Of a stretch of DNA of 64,000 bases, positions 11,995 through 29,150 are shown piece after piece. This DNA comes from Zygnema circumcarinatum. Taxonomy: Eukaryota > Streptophyta > Zygnematophyceae > Zygnematales > Zygnemataceae. Each line of letters begins with the position of its first letter. The first letter of the stretch is position 1. The translations under genes were made by a program, and so were the position numbers. The notes under the pieces are model-generated. The model saw only the letters and a list, made by a program, of their open reading frames with translations. It searched no databases and was not told the origin of the DNA. The stretch is from assembly GCA_037447605.1 (NCBI GenBank), contig CM074809.1, positions 3,738,507 through 3,802,506 on the forward strand, written 5' to 3'.

Positions 11995-12661
11995 GGCAAT
12001 AATAAACAAGATAAATCAATTAACCTAACTGATTTTACAGGCCAATGCGGGCGCGTCTGAAGTGGGTTCCCCTCTTCTCCCTCTTTAATTCAAGGTCTAA
12101 TTTGCTGCAGCGATCGCCATATGGCGGCCCTATCCTAAGGACACCCCCTTGGAGGGCAAATCAGAGAAACCACGAGCGATACGCGGCTCCGACGGGCTCC
12201 GTTGAGCGTGCCTGTCTAAAGACTAAGCCAATCACAAGATGCCACGTCATGTATCTTGTTGACATGGCAATCCGTGATTCGTTGTTGCTTCAGAGAATAT
12301 CTTCAAATGACCACTCAGAGGTTACCACGTGGTGCGACGAGGGAGGGCGCCATGGGGCCATACATGCATCCGCGCATCCATACATGCCCATCCCATGTAC
12401 ATGCGGACCATGGCCATTCCATGTATGACATTCATTCAGTTCCGCCTGTTCAACGGGTCTGTAACTATCAATGAAACGGCGTGCACGTTTATTCTCGGAG
12501 CCGCCCGCCCGGCCGGCCACCGACCAATAGCGGCTGCCGGCCGCAATCATTTTGTCTGGAAACGGCTACTGACGGTCACCGACGGTTCCGTTGACCAACC
12601 AAGGTGGCTTGGGCCGCGTGCGACAATTGTACGTACGAAAGCCGTACATCAACGTACTGTA
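11995..12661. other. Intergenic, hydrolase promoter side
   Basis: No gene is seen. Repeated CATG-containing words (cCATGtaCATG type) cluster at 12340-12430, and a similar cluster lies at 10900-10985 in the hydrolase intron. A few GTAC palindromes occur near 12625-12660, next to the MITE. The region upstream of 11994 should contain the hydrolase promoter, but no clear TATA box was recognised. Confidence 0.35.
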
Positions 12662-13250
12662 CAGTAGGACCCCATCATATTTTCCACCTGGGTTTCGCGA
12701 AAATCCGGCGAAAATATTGTTTTTGGCAAATATCAGGTCTGTGTTACCAATAGACGGGCGGTATTACGTTAGAGTTTATGTAAATCCGTACGTATCGTAT
12801 CGTATCGCTTGCTGATATATCGTATCGCACCGTACCGTATCGTATCGTGACAACTGACACTATGGTGGCCTCTTGCGGCGGCAAGGGCGGGAAAATTCGG
12901 AGAGTTTAAAGTCGAGCCCGGAACGGCTACTACAGCTCGTACGGCTACGTACGGATAGTACCGTATCGGGGAGTTTCGCATTGTATCGTACCGTATCGTA
13001 TCGTATCGAAGCCAAGAAGAAGGGGAGAAGAGCGAGCGCCTCTGACGGCGGCACGTGCGGGGAGAATTGGTGAGTTTTGCGTAAGCCCGTGACGGCTAGT
13101 ACAGCTAGTACGGCTAGTACGGCTAGTACGAATTGTATGAATTGTACGGCTAACACGAAGTTACCGTACAAAAAAGTGGTTTCGGCAAAATTGGTGCGAA
13201 TTTATTGGTGACGCAAATGTTGAGGTGGAAAATATGATGGGGTCCTACTG
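12662..13250. mobile_element. MITE, pogo/Tc1-mariner-like, 589 bp (copy A)
   Basis: Terminal inverted repeats begin CAGTAGGACCCCATCATATTTTCCACCT on the left (12662-12689) and the exact complement closes the element at 13250. A TA dinucleotide flanks both ends (12660-12661 and 13251-13252), the target duplication of Tc1/mariner/pogo elements. Inside are arrays of CGTATCGTATCG and GTACGGCTAGTACGGCTAG repeats. No transposase ORF is present, so it is non-autonomous. Copy B at 30028-31150 has the same ends and interior in the opposite orientation. Confidence 0.88.
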
Positions 13251-14195
13251 TACTGTACTGTAAGATATATTGTACGAAAGCGTGCATAGAGCCAATGGAA
13301 TATCTCCAAAAGTTGTTGCGATGTGATGAGCTGGCGCGTCCTGATTGGCGAATCTTCTCTTGTCCTACTTGGCAATGGCGAAAAGACAAATACTGTACGA
13401 TGCCGCCCGCCACTTTTTGTTGTCGCTTCTGGCGAAGTTTCCGACAAAAAGGTCGTACGATACCTGTACGGCCGACAAAAAACAGCTTCCTTTTCGCCGG
13501 GCAGATTCAAAAACATTAGAAAAGAATAAAAAAGCCTTCTAGGGACTCGACTGAGTCGACTCCTATGGGCTTCCTAAATCTCTTCCTTTTCAAATTTTAA
13601 CTATTTTGTGCACAAAGCAAAACATAAAAGTTTTCTTCTACCCGGCTAGAAAACTGCAAACCCGAGAAGGTTGCCGGTTTCAAACTCCGCCAGGTTTCTT
13701 GCGCCACGCTGAAAAGTTTTTTGATGACGTGGTAGAAAAACGAGCCCTCATTGGCCAGATTTTTCGCCCTCCGATCAGTGCCAGCGAAGCCGTGCGTCAG
13801 CGCGGTGGGCCCTATATGGGCCAACCGTACGTGCGTGCGTCACTCGCACGTGCGGGTCACCGACTTCGCTTCCCTCCCTCTCACCCCTCTCTCGTCCCCC
13901 TCGCCTCCCTCCTCTCTCTCGTCGCCGGATATTACTTTCTCTCTCTCATGCCCTCTCTCTCATATACCCTCTCTCTTCCCCCCCCTCTCTCTCTCTCCCT
14001 CTCCCAACCAGCTTCGTTCGTTATTTCATGTTTAATCGATTGTTGTAGCTCAAATGTGATGCTGTTTCGCCCCCAATTTTTCCTTTATATTACTTTAAAA
14101 CCAGTGGATAACTTAGTGGAGACCAAAGCTGAGGTACCCACATGGCTATTTATTTCTACTGCCTAATTAAAATAAACATTACATAGAAACTTAAT
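13251..14195. other. Intergenic, with CT-rich tract before 14196
   Basis: No gene is seen. Several CGTACGG words lie at 13270-13470. The plus strand is pyrimidine-rich from about 13868 to 14010, about 200 bp before the next start codon, as with other genes in this window. The stretch 14040-14190 is AT-rich and likely 5' UTR or promoter. Confidence 0.35.
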
Positions 14196-15584
14196 ATGGG
14201 GGAGAAGGATGAGAGGGTCATGCTTGACAAGGAGAGGATCCCACTTGGAGAAGAAGCATTGGATTTCTCGATCCCTTCAGAGGAAGCTCAAAAAAATGGC
14301 TCAGAATTAGCAGAGAAGCTCGACCTCCTTTTGAGGTCCGAGCAAAACGACAGAGCAGGAACCCAAACACGCCACGGAAATGGTTCGGGGAGGGACATGG
14401 CTGCAATCGTAAACGAACCCAATAAGCAGATTATGGGGAGTTACGGTCTAACGGAAACTTCTTCCACAAGGAACTGGCGAGAACTCGGAACAGGATTAGC
14501 AGATGTCTGTGGGACCCTCCTCTCTTCTCCAAGTTTCGGCGTAACTAGTTCGGGTCAAAGGCTTCAAACAGCGGCTCTGAAATTTCTGCAGGCCATACAG
14601 GAGGAAGGAAACTACGTAGCTTCTTCAAATGCCTTTTTCGGAGCTGATAGGTCCGCGATGGGCGAAGGGTACTTGGAAATTTCCGGGCCTTCTTTCTTCT
14701 CAAAGGGCGAGACTACTTCTCCCACACCTTCCACTGCTCTACCTCTACCATCTCCTGCAGTAGAACAGAAACAAAGGGGAAATATCGTAGCTGGAATACC
14801 GGGCTTAAGGAGAAAGAGGCGCAGAAATATGAAGCAGCAGATCGCCCCCGTAGCGCCGTATTCTCAACAAGCAGTGCTTTCGGACTATAGCTTTGAGTCT
14901 TCAAATGTTTTCTATGAAAAAAATCTATTGAAAGTTCCTTGGGGAGGAAACGGATACCATGGCTATCGAGTTACAACGAGAGCGTCTCCTTGTGCAGTTC
15001 AATCGTTTCAAACCCCTCCCTTTAAGCTTCCCTCTGCTCCGCAGGCTCAAGCGCCGCTCCTCTCTCCTCCTTCTCCTCCTACTCCTCCTTATACTATTGC
15101 TATTAGTGAGCAAATGGGGGTTCCTTCCACCGATGTATGTATGGAAGGAACTTCGGATGCCGGTAACGTTATCTGTTCAACTCAAGGTGGTGTATGGCAG
15201 ATTCCCAACGCTGCAATAGGTGCAGAATCTGTTGACTTTATCGAGGATTCGGAGAGAGAACTTTCGAATGGAATGGAAGTGTCTGGGTTGACCGCGGAAA
15301 ACGCTCTCCCTTGTGAGCAGATGGAAGACCATTTTGCTGAAATTTTGAGACCAAGTTATGGAAACGAGAGCAGAAGTTGGGAGGTTTTTGACTCGGCGGC
15401 AGTTGTGAACATGTCAGATTTCGTCCCACAAGGTGGGAGTAGTTTTCTTAGGGTCGCAGAAAGTGCTGGAGGGCCTGCAAGCCCTCTATGTGTTGATAGA
15501 ACTTGGGGAAGTGGATTAAATGATGAATGTTTTGATCCAAATCTATGTATTAGAAGGTCCTTCGGGAGGAAGGGGGCGAGGTGA
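14196..15584 (+). CDS. Unrecognised protein, likely nuclear (paralog of the 18188-16131 gene)
   Basis: A single open exon encodes 462 aa. No known family is recognised. Around residue 93 a tryptophan-anchored segment (NWRELGTGLADVCGTLLSS) leads into RLQTAALKFLQAIQEEGNY. The minus-strand neighbour has the same arrangement at nearly the same position (PWRDAVAQLASFTATMLSS ... RIANAAQAFLHALQEEPNL). Past this ~50-residue segment the protein is rich in Ser/Pro and probably disordered. A basic cluster, GLRRKRRRNMKQQ, could be a nuclear localisation signal. The C-terminal part is acidic and ends in a basic RRSFGRKGAR tail. It may have small 5' exons not recognised here. The two genes are convergent, 546 bp apart. 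Confidence 0.65.
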   Translation: MGEKDERVMLDKERIPLGEEALDFSIPSEEAQKNGSELAEKLDLLLRSEQNDRAGTQTRHGNGSGRDMAAIVNEPNKQIMGSYGLTETSSTRNWRELGTGLADVCGTLLSSPSFGVTSSGQRLQTAALKFLQAIQEEGNYVASSNAFFGADRSAMGEGYLEISGPSFFSKGETTSPTPSTALPLPSPAVEQKQRGNIVAGIPGLRRKRRRNMKQQIAPVAPYSQQAVLSDYSFESSNVFYEKNLLKVPWGGNGYHGYRVTTRASPCAVQSFQTPPFKLPSAPQAQAPLLSPPSPPTPPYTIAISEQMGVPSTDVCMEGTSDAGNVICSTQGGVWQIPNAAIGAESVDFIEDSERELSNGMEVSGLTAENALPCEQMEDHFAEILRPSYGNESRSWEVFDSAAVVNMSDFVPQGGSSFLRVAESAGGPASPLCVDRTWGSGLNDECFDPNLCIRRSFGRKGAR

Positions 15585-16130
15585 GCTCATAGATTTGAAT
15601 AACGTTTAGGTTTGTGTCAGAAAACTTGAGAATTTATGAGATGGGTGTACGGCTTTTGAGTGCAGCAACCAGGGAGATTGAGACTTGACTTTGTATTGCC
15701 CCTTAGTCTTTTTTTAAGCTTGGTGGGTCGTTTTATTTTATGTTTTTTTTTTTTTCTTAATTTGCTTTCATAACATTTGAATTACTTATTTACTTCACTC
15801 GTCTACACAATCAACGATGAGAGTTCCTTGTCACCACGCTTTCCATCGTAAGCTAGACAAAAAGTTAAGGCTGCAAACCACGAGCAAAAGATCCTTCGAT
15901 TTGATCGTTGCCCCCTCAAAAAAGCGAACTCCTTGATCCTGCTTCCTCTTTTGGGAACGTATTTCTTCATCTATTTGTGCAGAAAAGCGGACACAGACAT
16001 TAGAAAAAGGACGAGTTTTCACACCGTATTGGATGCACGCAGCACCAGCAGAGTTGTTCCCTGTCGATGCCAACAATTTAAAAAACAAAATCCACAGAAT
16101 TTTCACCTATCAATGTTCTAGTCAATTTCT
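15585..16130. other. 3' spacer between convergent paralogs
   Basis: This AT-rich spacer with T runs (about 15740-15757) holds both 3' UTRs. No gene is seen. Confidence 0.35.
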
Positions 16131-18188
16131 TTATCCCGGAGGGCCTGTGCGTTCAAATTTCTCCCCCTGTGTTATCTCCATAGGGACAGTTTTTTCCTCA
16201 GCCTCGTCTCCCCTAGTGGTTTCTTCTCTCCTCTCAGAAAGCAAAAATGAACTCATTGCCTGCGTCTCTCCCAACACTGTAGGACTCTCTCCCAAATTCG
16301 GCTCATCCTGTCCAGGCTTAGACTCAAGGTACCCCCTAAAATAATCGTCTCCTTCTCCCCCCCAGCTACAACTCCCACTACCTCTCCCCATAGACTCCCC
16401 ACCTTCAAGGTTAAAGTCCTCAAGCATCCCCACCTCGTGGACCCCAAAAACGTCATCTTTTTCTTCAACTTCTTCTGCGCCCCCTTCCACCATATCCGCC
16501 ATAAATTGGAAGATTTCACCTTCCTTTGGATCCATGGCTTCCTTAGCTGGCCTGGACATCCCCCCAGATTCGATATATGTCGTTTTACCAGCCAATCTCG
16601 AGGCTGAACTTGACCCTTCTGGTTGCAAAGGAGCTCCAACAAAAGGTGACGACGAAACTCGTGGTAGAGCAAAATCTGGAGCTGGAAGCCATGGATTGCT
16701 CACGAAACTCACATCCGCCATAGTTGTGGCAGCTTGGGGTGGTCGAAATGGCGGCAAGGAGAGAGAGGGCGAGGTAGAGGGCAAAAGGGAGGGATCCGAT
16801 CCTCCCGAAACACTTTGTAGAAAAGTTCCCGAGCGAGGGAGAGAGGGAGCTTTCTCTTCTCTACCTCCCTGACTCCCCTCTCCTCTCTCTCCCTTAACAT
16901 CAGACATATCCCTTTGGATGGGTCTCACTCTTAGTTGCGAATCTCGCGCCGATCTTTGACCCCTCGGGAAACGCCTAAAGGGCAAAGTGGGAGCCCGAGG
17001 GGGGCGGGAAGTAGAACCACGAGGAGAGAGAAGGACAGAGGGAGAGGGAGTTGAGAGAGGCTGTCCAGCTCTCGTCTGAGGGGAATTTGGGTTTCCAAGG
17101 GCCCTCCCTCCTGGTACAGAGATTCCCAAGTTGGGTTCTTCTTGTAATGCATGAAGGAAAGCTTGGGCCGCATTCGCTATTCGTGGGTTGTTTGCAGGAG
17201 GAGGGGTTTGGGGCCCGGAAGATAACATGGTAGCTGTGAACGAAGCCAATTGGGCTACCGCATCTCGCCACGGAATTTGTTGGGAAACTGGAGAATCTAT
17301 TGCTTCTTGAGGCTGCCACGTGCACAAAAAGAATGCATTAAGCAAACAACGAGAGAGGTCGGTTTTTTACTAAGTTTTTTCTTTGGAAAAATGAAGGTTC
17401 CTTTTTAAGCGAATAGATGAGAAGAGATTACGATTTTCATTACCTAAGCAACTTCAGAGGTAAAAGAAAACGTGCCTGATTTAAGGTGAGTCTGGGTCTT
17501 TTCCGCGGCTTCGTCGCTCCGATTCTTTCCTCCCTCATTTGCTCTTGAGTTGTCGAAGAGGCGGAGGGAGAAGCCCTTTCATTTCTGAGCCCTTCAACTT
17601 CATCCGGTTTGAGAGCTTCCATCTGCAGCGCTCCGATTTCTGAGAGAGTAATCTCTCCCTATATTGATAAAGAGACAGGGGAGGGGAATTCAATCACGGC
17701 TGCCCTTTCTTTAAGTGTAGTTACATTTCATATCCTCCTCCTTTTTTTGTGCTGAGTTTAAGACTGGCTTACAATACCCAATTCTAATCTGCTTTATTGA
17801 ACCCCATTAGGAGTTTAATCAGCTGCACTGTAAGGTGGTTCTTACCATAAAAGTTTTGCTGTCAGACCCCCTTCTTTTTAATTTGGCCGCATTTGAATAA
17901 TTATAAGAAGCGCACTCGCCCACATTTTAACGGGGATTTGAAAAATATTTTAATGATAACTTTGTGGTTTCTTTCAGTACTAATAGCAAAACTTAGCATT
18001 CATCCATGGCATTCTGTCGGAGACTCATTCTAACTGCAGTTGAACTTAAGGAAACTAAATAACAGAAGATTGTGAAGAGAGAGAGAAGGAGAGAGAGAGA
18101 GAGTATTATTGAAGATTCGTACCTCTTCTTGAGATTCGTTTTCTGGCCCCTCTCCTTGTGGTTCTTTTTCGCCTCCTTTGTCGGACAT
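16131..18188 (-). CDS. Unrecognised protein, likely nuclear (paralog of the 14196 gene)
   Basis: Three minus-strand exons are proposed: 18188-18123, 17622-17476 and 17312-16131, 464 aa, almost the length of its neighbour (462). Exon 1 is acidic (MSDKGGEKEPQGEG) and ends at a GTACG donor. Exon 2 starts right after CTGCAG and carries a basic stretch, TKPRKRPRLTL, a likely nuclear localisation signal. The exon 2 donor that keeps the frame is CAG/GCACGT, so intron 2 would be of the rarer GC-AG class. Exon 3 starts after TGGCAG and holds the shared segment PWRDAVAQLA...AAQAFLHALQEE. The remainder is Ser/Pro-rich, then acidic near the C-terminus. Function is unknown; a transcription-related or RNA-related nuclear role is only a guess from composition. 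Confidence 0.62.
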
Positions 18189-18299
18189 GCCTACGATTAA
18201 GGGCTTTGCTCCCACTCCTTTTCTGAAAGAATTAGAATTTAGGAAGGAGAGTGTATGCAATGGATAATGTGAATTTGGGGCTTTTAGGGACTCAATGGC

Positions 18300-18850
18300 T
18301 TCAGGTATTGGAGGAAGGCGGAGGGAGAGAGGAAGGGAGAGGGAGAGAGGAAGGGAGAGGGAGAGGGAGAGGGAGAGGTTCGGGAGATGGAGAGAGAATG
18401 GGGAAAAAATAAGAGAGATATTAGAGAGGAAAGTAGAGGCGTTTGAGAGAGACAGAGAGAGGGAGAGAGCAAGATCCGACAGAGGGAGAGCGACGGAAGG
18501 ATGGAAGTGGGCTTTAATGGGAGAAGGGTGATCGAGATGGAGAGAGAGAGAAATGTGTCCTGGTTTTGGTACGTATGAAGAGGAGGAAGAGCGACGGGAG
18601 GAGAGTGTGGAAGAGAGACTAGGGAGGGAGGGAGGGAGGGAGGGATGGAGGGGCAGTGAGAAGGAGAGGGAGGGCGGGAGGGAGGGAGGGAAGGACAGTG
18701 GGAAGGAGAAGGAGGGACTGAGGGAGGGAGGGAGGGAGGGGCAATGGGAAGAGAGGGAGCGAGGGAGGGAGGGAGGAAAGGAGCGAGGCAGGGAGGGAGG
18801 GGCAGTGGGAAGGAGAGGGAGTGGGAGCGGAGTACGCGGGAGAGGCCGGC
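18300..18850. repeat. GA-rich low-complexity tract upstream of the minus-strand gene
   Basis: The plus strand consists of GGGAGAGA and GGGAGGGAGGGA-type repeats. On the coding strand of the gene starting at 18188 this is a CT-rich tract just upstream of the start, matching the pyrimidine-rich upstream regions of several other genes here. The ERER/SLSL reading frames through it are artefacts. Confidence 0.7.
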
Positions 18851-20037
18851 GGTTCGCCTTCGCCGGGGCTTCCTCACTGCCGCGTGAAGTCGTGCAGTTT
18901 TGTCGCCACGCGGACGGCGGCTGGGACGGCGGATTGCGCGGTCACGGACTATGACGCCATGTGAACTGAAAATGACGCAAGCATGACGCAAATTGGAGAT
19001 GATGGACCGAAATTTGGGTTTGAAGGTCGCTCGGAAGCTTCGCTTTGGAAGGCACTTGACGTCATCGTATCAGATTGGGTTTCGATTGGGTTTCTGGAAG
19101 GATCAAGTGTCAGGATCGTGGTTGATCCCTGGGCTCCTAGGTGGAATACGGTGGATCTAGCGGACGCGTTCAATGCTGAATTTCGGGATAGGTAAACCGA
19201 TCCACAGTGGAGTTTGGTTCAATACTGGGGAACTGTCAAGAGAGAAGATTCTGATCGATCGAATTCCGCATTCCCATTGGCTGTATCTGAGAGGCAATCA
19301 TTGTGGGAATCTTGTTCTCTTGTAATCGACGGTTACAAACAAACTACGCAGCTTCCAGGAAGGTGTTTAATTTTTTTAACACCATGGGAGGAAATTTCCT
19401 CGAAGCTGGCGCGATCTTCTCTCCAGAGTCCAGACCCTCCCTAGTCCCTACAGTATTGGCCTGCCGACTTTGTTTTGTACATTAAACTGTACGAAAAGAC
19501 GCGTTTTTTATTGTACGGGATATTGTACGGTACACGTTATGTACGGTTCATACTGTACGGTCTCAAAAGCTGACATGGAACCGTACCGTATCGCCTCGGT
19601 GGACTTCCAAACAGGGTCGGGTCATTTGGGAAGTTATATTCGAAACGAGTACGTGTCTTGCGTTATAAAATTAAGAGAATGGATTAAGAAGTACTATGTT
19701 TGAGAAAAATTTGAATCGGGAAGACCATAAGCGTGCCCTCCTCGAGGGGACAACCAATCGCAGCTTTCCACGCTGGACAGAATGACCACGTGGCATACTT
19801 TCATTGGCTGTTGCCTCCTAAGAACTCTTGGAGGGCCACAAACCTTAATTTGAAGCGCGCTCATCACATCGTAAATCTGAAGCCCTATCTCCTCACATTG
19901 GCTCTCATTTTTTTTTTTTTTTTCTTTTAGAGGAGAAATCAGAGTCCTCTCTAGCACCGGTAAAACAATTTTTTTTATTCTGATCTGAACATTAGAGCTA
20001 CTCCTTACTGTAAATCCCAACCCTTGACCTATTCAGA
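18851..20037. other. Intergenic
   Basis: No convincing gene is seen. A 70-codon plus-strand ORF at 18983-19195 has fairly normal composition but no recognised relatives or splice partners. Five GTACGG words cluster at 19487-19560. T runs lie at 19911-19928 and 19970-19977. Confidence 0.3.
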
Positions 20038-20135
20038 GCTAACCCTAACCCTAACCCTAACCCTAATTCTGACACTGGCTTTAATCCTAACCCTAACGGT
20101 AGCTCAAACCCTGATCCAAACGCTAACCCTAACTT
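20038..20135 (+). repeat. Interstitial telomere-like CCCTAA repeats
   Basis: Four tandem CCCTAA units (20041-20066) are followed by degenerate ones to about 20133. The unit is the TTAGGG type rather than the common plant TTTAGGG. They lie 200-290 bp before the SLC38 start codon in an otherwise pyrimidine-rich stretch. They could be a telo-box-like promoter element or a relic of telomere repair. Confidence 0.6.
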
Positions 20136-20327
20136 TAGATTCTATTTTTTTCCTATTTAACTCGACCCTTACCTTTCGCCCTAAACATTTTCCCAACAGA
20201 CCTCTTACCCTGACCTGCCTTTCGCCCCAATCTTGCATTTGATCCAGTCTTCAACCCTAAATCAAACCCCAAATGTTTCTTTTTCCTCTATTAAATCTTT
20301 CTTAATATCAACGTCCCTGACATTGGA

Positions 20328-21353
20328 ATGGATATCGAGCTATCTCGACCGCATTTGCTGCCCCAATCCTCATCTCAGTCAGTCGGAACCGTAGAAGTAC
20401 CACCATGCAGACTGGAGAAAAGTCAAAATAGCGGAACTGTAAGCTGCTCAAATCTGTCAGTAGAGACAGCAAGTGCTAATGGCTCTCAAGACAACGTGCC
20501 CTTAATATCTCCAAGAAAAGTGTTTGACTCTGTGGAGAACGGCCATGGATTTGGATCTGCGACTAAGTTGAGCGGAGTTTTCAACCTGTCTACGACTATT
20601 GTCGGGGCGGGGATCATGGCTCTTCCCGCGACAATGAAGGTCTTGGGGGTCCCCTTGGGTCTCACTGTCATTGCAGTCATGGGCTGGTTATCAGAAGCTT
20701 CCATTGACCTTATTATCCGAACTTCAACTCCGAGACAGGCGTGGTCGTACGGAGAGCTCGTCGCCGGAGCTTACGGACGGACGGCAAAGTTAGCGCTGCA
20801 ACTCGCCATTCTCTGCAACAATGTCGGAATCTGCATAGCATATCTCATAATTATTGGTTCGTAACTTTCAATGCCCTTTGATTATTCTGCTCAAGTTCTC
20901 CCTCAGTCATCGAATGCTTCCGCTATGACTAACTTTGTGCGGAGATCACTCGAAGCCCCGGAAATCGATTTGAATAGGCGCACTGGCTCAACACCTCAGA
21001 ACAGAAGTCGCTTGTCAAAGGTTCAGATTTGCAACTTTTTGGCTGTGCCCGTACACTATTTGCGTGAATGATGATGGAGCACCCAAAGGTAGACATTCTC
21101 TTTGAAGAAGAGAGGGAGGGGGCCCTTCATTCACTCTCGCAGCAGGGTGTTGTGTCAGCGGACGTACTTTCGGGGACGGTTGCGGGAAGCGGAGACCGCC
21201 ACATGGGACTGCTTGAGGAGTGGGCGGGGGGAGGAAACTTCTGGACATCTCGAGCAGTGGTTCTATTCATCACTTATGTCTTTGTTCTCTTTCCGCTAGT
21301 TGCACAGAAGCATGTTGGTAAGCGGTGCAACACACTCTCTCTCTTTGTTCCCC

Positions 21354-21391
<38 letters not shown>

Positions 21392-22715
21392 CACGCTTTC
21401 CCTTGATCAGTATATACATTCTTACTCAAAAGGTAAGCTTGTTTGATCTTTGTTCCAACTTGCAGAGTCTCTTCAGTTCACATCAGCAGTGTCTATCGCC
21501 CTTGCCATCCTCTATCTTGTCATCACCATTGCCGTTTTCCTCGTCAAGCTTGTGGGCGGCCAAATTGGCACACCGCGGATGCTGCCGGATGTCAGCTCCT
21601 CCGCAGCCATTCTCAAATTATGCTCCATTATTCCGGTACGTCTGTAGTAAGGCTTTGTGCTTTAACGGGACGAAGAGGACGAATCGTTGCCTACCCTGCT
21701 CAGCTATGCAATGATTTTGATCATCTCCTCAAACTCTCGCAAGCTGTTGAAAGTTGCGTCGCGTTCGTCCTTTTCCAGGTAATGTCCAATGCCTTCATCT
21801 GCCATTTCAACGGTGAGTGCCCCCGTCAGGACAACACTCCAACCCTTCGTTTGAACGTTTCTTTTTCGCAAAGACAAACATAACTTACGCTTCCCAGTCA
21901 TTTCCAACTTGGAAAACTTGGTGATGCAGTCCCCCCCCCCCTGATCCTTTGCAGTTCACCCAATTTGGGTCGAGATGAAAGACCGCTCTGAATCAGCCAT
22001 TCGACAAGTCGCCAAAACCTCCCTTATCCTCTGCACCTCCCTCTACTTGGCGGCTGCCCTTTCTGGCTACCTTCTCTTCGGAGAAGAAACTTCCTCCGAC
22101 ATTTTAGCCAACTTCGATGCCGACCTAAACCTTTCGGGCAGCCGCAGCCTCACCGTTGTGGTCCGCATCGGTTACGCGCTGCACGTGGTGCTCGTATTCC
22201 CGCTCGTGCACTTCGCGCTGCGGGAGAATGTGGACAATTTGGTCTTCCCCGAGGCAGGGCCGCTGGTGGGGGACACGCGGCGCTTCTGGGCGACGACAGG
22301 TGTCCTCATGGGGGCCATCTTTGTGGGGGCGGCGGTCGTGCCGAACATTTGGATCGCGTTTCAGTTCACGGGGGCCACGTCGGCGGTCGCGATAGGGTTT
22401 CTTTTTCCTGCTCTCGTCGCGCTAAGGTGAGGGTGTTCCCCCAAGCAGAGGCTGAGAAGAGGGGTCTCCCTCCCTCCCTCCCTCGCTTTCCTTCTCAGTC
22501 CTGAAATTCGACCAGTATGAATTCACAACTGTAGAGTGTTTGCTGTTGTGAATTTGCTGAAATGACGTTTTTTTTTACTGAGTGATGGTTGCAGGGACAA
22601 GTCGGGCGCCATTTACCCGACAGAGCGACTTCTGGCGCGTTCCATGCTCGTGTTGGCAGTTGCGGTGTCCGTCACGGGGGTGTTCAGTTCCGTTGTGGGT
22701 CTAATTGGAGGGTAG
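20328..22715 (+). CDS. SLC38/AAAP-family amino acid transporter
   Basis: Six exons: 20328-20856, 21159-21317, 21466-21635, 21779-21812, 21955-22426 and 22595-22715. All introns are GT-AG with matching phases, giving 494 aa. After a ~75-residue hydrophilic N-terminus, TM1 carries the family hallmark STTIVGAGIMALPATMKVLG, followed by about ten more hydrophobic segments. SNAFICHFNVHPIWVEMKDRS, spanning exons 4-5, matches the SLC38 signature, where a conserved Asn and His sit before 'I..EL.D.S'. The C-terminus ends VVGLIGG. Known members carry neutral amino acids with Na+ or H+ across the plasma membrane or vacuole membrane. Exon 4 is only 34 bp but is confirmed by phase and by the conserved residues. 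Confidence 0.93.
21340..21392 (+). repeat. (CT)n microsatellite in SLC38 intron 2
   Basis: This CT dinucleotide run lies in the intron between exons 2 and 3. Confidence 0.8.
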
Positions 22716-23497
22716 GGTGTGGTTCAACCTCGCGTGCTCCTTGCGTTGGCATTGAACAAATCTAGGACCAAAATGAAATTGACGCCCACTATGACATGCT
22801 AGGAACCAGTTTTGTTCTTGTATCAATAACTTTATTTAAATTTTTTTTTTGAACTGTTGAACACTTGTTGCCTGAAGTGGTGAATGTTGCCACTCGTGAG
22901 AGTTCATGTTGTGCCCGCCCCACAAAACGCGCTCATGTTGGTGTCTCTAGCCAACATGGTACTACTGTGCGATCACAACATGGTGCCATGCCATGTTGCA
23001 ACATGGAACCACAACATGCCATCGACTGAAAGTCGTCGATTCTGCTATCCGTGCGTTTTGTCGCCATGCGGACACCGCCGATCACCGTTGGTCATTATTG
23101 AGCGTCATTTTGTCAGTAGTCTCACACGTGTGGCATCTTTGGCATTCATAATGGACTAGTCTATTGCCACAACCGACAGTTGCCATACAAGCCGTTCTCC
23201 AAGGACGCCCGTACAAAAACGGAAATAACGGCCTCCAAGCCGGAAAAGTACCGGTCCCGCCGCTCCGTACATGACTATCCGCCCAAGCGAACGTTGCGTT
23301 CGATACGGTTAAAATTCGTACAAAATTGTACGGCGTTTTAGTTCTTTCGTACGGTTGTGGTACCGGCGAAATGAAACCGAAACCGCGGCCCTCCCGCGGG
23401 CCGTCGTCGCGGGGCCGCGGGAAAGGGGCCTTTGGCAGAAAGGGAGGGGGGGGAGGGGGAAAGGTATTAGGGTTGGAGCTCCTGCAGGAGGGCAGCC
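22716..23497. other. Intergenic between SLC38 and KIAA0930-like genes
   Basis: No gene is seen. ACATGG/CCATGTTG words recur at 22900-23020. GTACGG/CGTACAAA words occur at 23205-23350. G-rich sequence at 23390-23470 leads directly to the next start codon. Confidence 0.35.
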
Positions 23498-28894
<5,397 letters not shown>

Positions 28895-28911
28895 CTTTGT
28901 TCATGTTCATG

Positions 28912-29150
<239 letters not shown>

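Noticed and set aside
20024-20242. A telomere end or chromosome terminus
   Set aside because: Only about four perfect CCCTAA units, and genes continue on both sides, so it is interstitial.
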